NCBI GenBank assembly: GCA_021780795.1
Contig: JAJXYA010000105.1
Location: 1-9,397 of the forward strand
From: Bacillota bacterium
GTDB lineage: Bacteria; Bacillota_A; Clostridia; Clostridiales; Clostridiaceae
Direction of reading: 5' to 3'
DNA length: 9,397 bases
This document shows positions 6,107-9,397 of this stretch, piece by piece. A program made the translations under genes and the position numbers. Each line of letters opens with the position of its first letter. Within the stretch, counting starts at the first letter, position 1. The notes under the pieces are model-generated. The model saw only the letters and a list, made by a program, of their open reading frames with translations. It was not told the DNA's origin and did no database searches.

Positions 6107-7657
6107 TTATTTTTTATATTTATCTACTAATTCTATTAATTCTTCTTCATGTTTTTCAACATAATCATGGAAATTAATATTTCTCTTTTCTAAAAGTAAA
6201 GCTAATTCATATAAAAACTCTGGAACCTCTTTTGCAAGTATACAGCCATAAACTTTACCAAGTCTTGCTTTTCTATCTTCGAATGATCCATTTATATGCA
6301 GTTCAAAGGCATCTTCTAAATTCCCATCTACCTTTTTACGAGTTCCTGTAAGTCCAATTAATGCTGCTTCATGAATTCCACATGAATTTCCACATCCTGA
6401 TATGTGAACTCTTGGCAATACATCTTTCTTATATCCTTTTTCTTTGAAGTAATCAATTATAGCATTTAATGTTTTTTGACTTTCTACAATTCCAATCTGA
6501 CATATTGGTACTCCAATACAAGATACACTTTGTTCTAAATGAGTTTCTCCTCCAAGATCTTGGGTAAGCTCTAGCATCTTCTTTGCTTCTTCACCATTTA
6601 AATTTCTAAGATACATTCCTTCTGTCATAGTAAGTCTTATTTGTGCATCATCTGTTTTATCTAAAGCTTCTAAGATCATCTTTAAATCTTTAAGATATAT
6701 TTGACCTCCAATTGGATGGAAATAAACACTATATAATCCTTTTTGTTTTTGCTCATATAGTCTTTGATGGTCTACGTCTATTTCTTTACCTTCTTTGTTA
6801 TACTCTTTTGATGATACTTCTAGCTTTAAATTTTCTTTTTCTTTTACTATTTTTAAATGTTCTTTATAGCATTTTATAAAGTCATCTTTACCCATTCTCT
6901 CTAATATATATCTTATACGAGCTTTATTTTTATTTTCATAATCTCCTTCTTTTATAAAAAGGCTTATCATTGCATCTACATAATCTAATACTTCACTTGG
7001 ATCTACAAGTTCATCATATTCTATGCCAATCTTAGAATTTCTTCCAAGTCCTCCACCTAAATAAACTTTAAAATACTTCTTATTATCTTTTACAACTGCT
7101 AAAAATCCTAAATCTGTAATATTGCAATGTCCAGAATCCATATTGCTACTTGAGAAAGATACCTTAATTTTTCTAGGTAATTTATATGTATTTATTTGTT
7201 TTATAAAATGCTTATTTACAGCTAATGCATAAGGTGTTACATCAAAAGCTTCAAACTTATCAACTCCAGCTAAAGGAGACATTGCAACATTTCTAGGATA
7301 ATTTCCACCTGCTCCTCTGCTATATACGTCATGTTCTAATGCTTCTCTCATTATTTCACAAACTCCATCTATTGATAAGTTGTGATATTGAATTGCTTCT
7401 CTTGTAGTTAAATGAATCTTTTCTAATCCATGTCTTTCTGCCATATTACAAAGCCATTTCATTTGATCAATATCTGTTATGCCTGAGGACGTTCTAAGTC
7501 TAATCATAAAACTTTTTTTATTACGCTCTGCATATACACCCATTCCACCAGATGCATGTTTAAATTCTGAAACAGATAATTCACCATCTAAAAATTTATG
7601 ACCTAATGCTCTAAATCCTTCTATTTCGCCTAATAATTCTTCTTTTAAATTATTCAA
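6107..7657 (-). CDS. siroheme/4Fe-4S nitrite/sulfite reductase-like protein
   Basis: This 516-residue protein fits the ferredoxin-dependent nitrite/sulfite reductase family, which reduces sulfite to sulfide or nitrite to ammonia by six electrons at a siroheme coupled to a 4Fe-4S cluster. Two pseudo-repeats are visible: ferredoxin-like lobes near 35-100 and 305-370, each followed by a catalytic-type domain. The cluster/siroheme ligands are C380-x5-C386 and C422-x3-C426. TTREAIQYH (84-92), GNYPRNV (118-124) and LPRKIKVSFS (160-169) match the basic substrate/siroheme-contact segments of the family. No fused flavin or extra ferredoxin domain is seen, so an external donor is expected. Sulfite versus nitrite cannot be told, and no sulfur or nitrogen genes adjoin it. 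The start is TTG at 7657 with GGAAG 4 bases ahead; the next ATG (codon 39) would cut the first lobe. Confidence 0.9.
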   Translation of the reverse strand: MNNLKEELLGEIEGFRALGHKFLDGELSVSEFKHASGGMGVYAERNKKSFMIRLRTSSGITDIDQMKWLCNMAERHGLEKIHLTTREAIQYHNLSIDGVCEIMREALEHDVYSRGAGGNYPRNVAMSPLAGVDKFEAFDVTPYALAVNKHFIKQINTYKLPRKIKVSFSSSNMDSGHCNITDLGFLAVVKDNKKYFKVYLGGGLGRNSKIGIEYDELVDPSEVLDYVDAMISLFIKEGDYENKNKARIRYILERMGKDDFIKCYKEHLKIVKEKENLKLEVSSKEYNKEGKEIDVDHQRLYEQKQKGLYSVYFHPIGGQIYLKDLKMILEALDKTDDAQIRLTMTEGMYLRNLNGEEAKKMLELTQDLGGETHLEQSVSCIGVPICQIGIVESQKTLNAIIDYFKEKGYKKDVLPRVHISGCGNSCGIHEAALIGLTGTRKKVDGNLEDAFELHINGSFEDRKARLGKVYGCILAKEVPEFLYELALLLEKRNINFHDYVEKHEEELIELVDKYKK

Positions 7658-7667
7658 ATCACTTCCG

Positions 7668-7682
7668 TCACCAAAATTCCAT
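7668..7682 (-). CDS. possible 4-codon leader ORF (MEFW-stop) before the reductase
   Basis: ATG at 7682 follows AGAGG by 3 bases, reads M-E-F-W and stops at TGA (7670-7668), 10 bases before the TTG start of the reductase and in another frame. An ATG with a ribosome binding site so close to a weak TTG start could influence reductase translation by coupling or competition. It may also be chance; there is no conservation evidence here. Confidence 0.25.
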   Translation of the reverse strand: MEFW

Positions 7683-7712
7683 AAACCTCTATAAAAATAT
7701 TATTGAATTTAA

Positions 7713-7741
7713 ATAATAAGTTACTTTATTAATGCATTCAA
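7713..7741 (-). promoter_or_regulatory. candidate reductase promoter
   Basis: The minus strand has TTGAAT (7741-7736) and TATTAT (7718-7713) at the ideal 17-base spacing, giving a start near 7706 and a leader of about 50 bases. The gene must have its own promoter because a strong terminator follows dnaJ. The 345-base spacer (7658-8002) also contains an orphan AAAGGAGGT sequence (around 7861-7869) with no start codon after it, and A/T-rich direct repeats. Confidence 0.5.
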
Positions 7742-7901
7742 ACATCTATGGTTTTGACTTTCTGCAAAAATCAAGTACTAGTATAATTTTAATCCTTATA
7801 ACTTACCATGAAACTTTTTTATTCTTTTAGGGCTTGCAATGTTATTAATTCTTGGTAACTACCTCCTTTTTATTCATTTGATATTTTTTAAACATCGCCT
7901 T

Positions 7902-7936
7902 TATAACTTTTTTACCTTTTTATATGACTTTTTTAC
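7902..7936. repeat. two 14-bp direct repeats 21 bp apart
   Basis: TATAACTTTTTTAC (7902-7915) and TATGACTTTTTTAC (7923-7936) match at 13 of 14 positions, with start points exactly 21 bases apart, about two helical turns. They lie between the dnaJ terminator and the reductase promoter. They could be a paired protein-binding site or simply A/T-rich low-complexity sequence. Confidence 0.5.
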
Positions 7937-7950
7937 TTTATAAGTATATC

Positions 7951-7986
7951 AAAAAAAGCACTTACTATCTAGTAACATAAGTGCTT
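7951..7986 (-). terminator. intrinsic terminator of dnaJ
   Basis: In the minus-strand RNA, AAGCACTTA pairs perfectly with TAAGTGCTT (arms 7978-7986 and 7956-7964, 13-base loop) and is followed directly by a run of Ts (7957-7951). It lies 16 bases after the dnaJ stop codon. It marks the end of the heat-shock operon and separates it from the reductase gene. Confidence 0.95.
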
Positions 7987-8002
7987 AATTTAGATATCTT
8001 AT

Positions 8003-9124
8003 TTATTTTTTACCAAATAGTTTTTTCTTAGGAGCATTAGTTTCATCAAAGTCTTCACCTGATGCTCTCATTAAATCATATAATGCTTCTTTTTGTTCTT
8101 TATTCAACGTCTTAGGAATATCAACTACAACTTTTACATATTGATCTCCTTTTCCACTTGAATTAACTCTTTGTATACCCTTACCTTTTAATCTAAACAT
8201 CGTTCCTGATTGAGTCCCTGCCGGAACGTTATATTTAACATTTCCATCTACTGTAGCTACAGTTATTTCTATACCTAAGGCAGCCTTAGCCATAGAAACA
8301 TGAGCATCTATATATACGTCATTTCCTTTTCTTGTGAATACTTTTGATGGTGTCACATTAATCTTTACATATAAATCTCCAGGACTTCCACCTCTTAATC
8401 CATGTTCGCCTTGTCCTCTAAGTGGCATTACATTTCCTGTATCAACACCTGCTGGTATGTTAACTTTTATATTTCTTGTCTTTCTAACATTACCTTTCCC
8501 TCTACAATGTGAGCATGGTTTTTCTATTATTTTACCAGTACCCCTACATGTATCACATGTTGACGTTGAAACAAAGCTTCCAAGAGGAGTTTGTCTTTGT
8601 ACTCTTACTTGCCCTTGACCCCCACAAGTTGGACAAGTTCTTGTATTAGTTCCTGGTTCAGCACCACTTCCATGGCATTGCTCACAATTTTCACTTCTAG
8701 TCACCGATATTTCTTTTTCAGCCCCAAAAACAGCTTCTTCAAAAGTTAATGTTATTGTATACTCAATATCATTTCCTCTTACTGGTCCATTCTTTCTTCT
8801 AGCACCTCCGCCGCCGCCACCAAAGAATGATTCAAAAATATCACCAAAACCGCCCATGTCAAAGCCATCGAAGCCTCCGCCACCATAACCACCACTTCCA
8901 TCAAAAGCAGCTGATCCAAATTGATCATACTTAGCTCTCTTTTCAGGATCTGAGAGAATTTGATAAGCTTCATTTATTTCCTTAAACTTTTCTTCTGCTT
9001 CAGCATTCCCTTGATTTTTATCCGGATGATATTTTACTGCTAATTTTCTAAAGGCTCTTTTTATTTCATCATCGCCTGCACTTTTTTCAAGTCCAAGTAA
9101 TTCATAATAGTCTTTACTTGCCAT
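8003..9124 (-). CDS. dnaJ: molecular chaperone DnaJ (Hsp40, type I)
   Basis: This 373-residue co-chaperone delivers unfolded clients to DnaK and stimulates its ATPase. The J domain (about 1-70) has the essential H33-P34-D35 loop, followed by a Gly/Phe-rich linker (about 72-108). Four CxxCxGxG zinc-binding repeats follow at C147-C150, C164-C167, C190-C193 and C204-C207, then the C-terminal substrate-binding and dimerisation domains. All type I elements are present and length is normal. The ATG at 9124 is preceded by AGGTGGTG about 10 bases upstream, slightly far. It lies 158 bases after dnaK, a wide gap for this operon. The gap holds a candidate promoter and hairpin, so dnaJ may have expression separate from the HrcA-controlled operon promoter. 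An intrinsic terminator follows. Confidence 0.98.
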   Translation of the reverse strand: MASKDYYELLGLEKSAGDDEIKRAFRKLAVKYHPDKNQGNAEAEEKFKEINEAYQILSDPEKRAKYDQFGSAAFDGSGGYGGGGFDGFDMGGFGDIFESFFGGGGGGARRKNGPVRGNDIEYTITLTFEEAVFGAEKEISVTRSENCEQCHGSGAEPGTNTRTCPTCGGQGQVRVQRQTPLGSFVSTSTCDTCRGTGKIIEKPCSHCRGKGNVRKTRNIKVNIPAGVDTGNVMPLRGQGEHGLRGGSPGDLYVKINVTPSKVFTRKGNDVYIDAHVSMAKAALGIEITVATVDGNVKYNVPAGTQSGTMFRLKGKGIQRVNSSGKGDQYVKVVVDIPKTLNKEQKEALYDLMRASGEDFDETNAPKKKLFGKK

Positions 9125-9206
9125 TTGTATATATTCACCACCTAGTTTAATTTGCTTTAGGTATATGTTAAATATGATTTGTTATTCTCTTCATACACCT
9201 TAGAAA

Positions 9207-9230
9207 AGGGAAGACGAGTTTGCCTTCCCT
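9207..9230 (-). terminator. hairpin in the dnaK-dnaJ spacer (attenuator or 5' stabiliser)
   Basis: In the minus-strand RNA, AGGGAAGGC pairs with GTCTTCCCT around a 6-base loop. The single non-Watson-Crick pair is G-U on this strand and would be A-C on the other, favouring a minus-strand RNA. A short TTTTCT follows, weak for full termination. It could attenuate read-through from dnaK into dnaJ, mark a processing site, or cap the 5' end of a dnaJ-specific mRNA, since the candidate start lies at its foot. Confidence 0.65.
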
Positions 9231-9235
9231 ATCCT

Positions 9236-9264
9236 ATTATATTAGATAATTAGTATTTAGTCAC
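9236..9264 (-). promoter_or_regulatory. candidate internal dnaJ promoter
   Basis: The minus strand has GTGACT (9264-9259, 4 of 6 matches to the -35 consensus) and a perfect TATAAT (9241-9236) with the ideal 17-base spacing. The predicted start, near 9229-9230, coincides with the base of the spacer hairpin. No CIRCE operator is visible nearby, so this promoter would not be under HrcA control. Confidence 0.5.
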
Positions 9265-9291
9265 CTATTTATCTTATTTGTCTTATTTGTC
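9265..9291 (-). repeat. triplicated 9-bp end of dnaK (three in-frame stop units)
   Basis: GAC-AAA-TAA, the last two codons and stop of dnaK (9291-9283), is repeated exactly at 9282-9274 and again as GAT-AAA-TAG at 9273-9265, all in frame. This looks like slippage duplication of the stop region. Confidence 0.85.
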
Positions 9292-9397
9292 TTCGTCTAC
9301 TTTAAAGTCTGCATCTACAACATTATCATCGTGTGGTGCACTTTGAGCATTTCCAGCTGCTGCATTTGGATCAAATCCTTCACCTTCAGCGCCGCCA
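9283..9397 (-). CDS. dnaK: molecular chaperone DnaK (Hsp70), C-terminal fragment
   Basis: The last 37 codons are present; the gene continues beyond the right edge. The Gly/Ala-rich tail (GGAEGEGFDPNAAAGNAQSA) and the acidic end (DDNVVDADFKVDEDK) match the disordered C-terminal tail of bacterial DnaK, whose conserved VVDADF..V acidic motif is clear. DnaK is the ATP-driven Hsp70 chaperone that works with DnaJ and GrpE. Position directly upstream of dnaJ in the same direction confirms it. The stop codon at 9285-9283 is followed by two further in-frame stop units. Confidence 0.95.
   Translation of the reverse strand, partial: GGAEGEGFDPNAAAGNAQSAPHDDNVVDADFKVDEDK

Noticed and set aside
7780..7870. 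Riboswitch (S-box, T-box or c-di-GMP type) in the reductase leader
   Set aside because: I could not find the conserved cores of these families; only a weak 6-bp long-range pairing and a ribosome-binding-like sequence are visible.
7956..7986. Resemblance of the AGCACTTA/TAAGTGCT arms to the CIRCE heat-shock operator
   Set aside because: The arms differ from CIRCE (TTAGCACTC-N9-GAGTGCTAA), the spacer is 13 and not 9, and the site follows dnaJ with a T-run, so it is a terminator.
8334..8618. Plus-strand open reading frame of 94 codons
   Set aside because: Antisense to the zinc-finger part of dnaJ; its Cys/Pro-rich look comes from the complement of the CxxCxGxG repeats.
8779..8973. Minus-strand 64-codon frame inside dnaJ
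   Set aside because: Out of frame with the clear dnaJ J domain and Gly/Phe linker; a shadow of real coding sequence.

Overview
The window is AT-rich, low-GC Firmicute DNA. Its gene order, strong AGGAGG-type ribosome binding sites, clostridial form of TrmB (NPWPK in place of DPWPK) and YqfC start point to Clostridium sensu stricto; the species cannot be fixed from this sequence. Every gene I can support lies on the minus strand, so transcription runs from the high coordinates to the low ones.

Read in that direction, the window opens with the last codons of dnaK (9397-9283) and complete dnaJ (9124-8003), the end of the class I heat-shock operon (normally hrcA-grpE-dnaK-dnaJ). The dnaK-dnaJ spacer holds a good candidate internal promoter and a GC-rich hairpin, so dnaJ may also be transcribed on its own. 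A textbook intrinsic terminator follows dnaJ. Next comes a long leader with its own candidate promoter and a siroheme/4Fe-4S sulfite- or nitrite-reductase-like gene with a TTG start (7657-6107), closed by a perfect 14-bp hairpin. Then comes trmB (5755-5099). Its predicted 5' leader contains a 160-bp element of nested inverted repeats, the most unusual structure in the window.

After a spacer with 12 perfect copies of an 8-bp repeat, the usual dnaJ-downstream translation/modification cluster resumes: prmA (ribosomal protein L11 methylation), rsmE (16S rRNA methylation) and mtaB (tRNA methylthiolation). These are followed by a HIT-family nucleotide hydrolase, then rpsU (ribosomal protein S21, from a near-consensus promoter) and yqeY. 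A long perfect inverted repeat terminates the yqeY end. The first codons of the sporulation gene yqfC lie at the left edge.

Functionally this is a protein-folding and translation-apparatus neighbourhood: chaperones, three ribosome/tRNA methyltransferases, a tRNA methylthiotransferase and a ribosomal protein. The reductase is the functional outsider. The genes are conserved families. The novelty is in the spacers: the nested hairpin element, the 8-bp tandem array, heptamer repeats just upstream of both prmA and rsmE, a triplicated stop region after dnaK, and an unusual leader before the reductase. I found no tRNA, rRNA, CRISPR array, insertion sequence with transposase, or recognised riboswitch.
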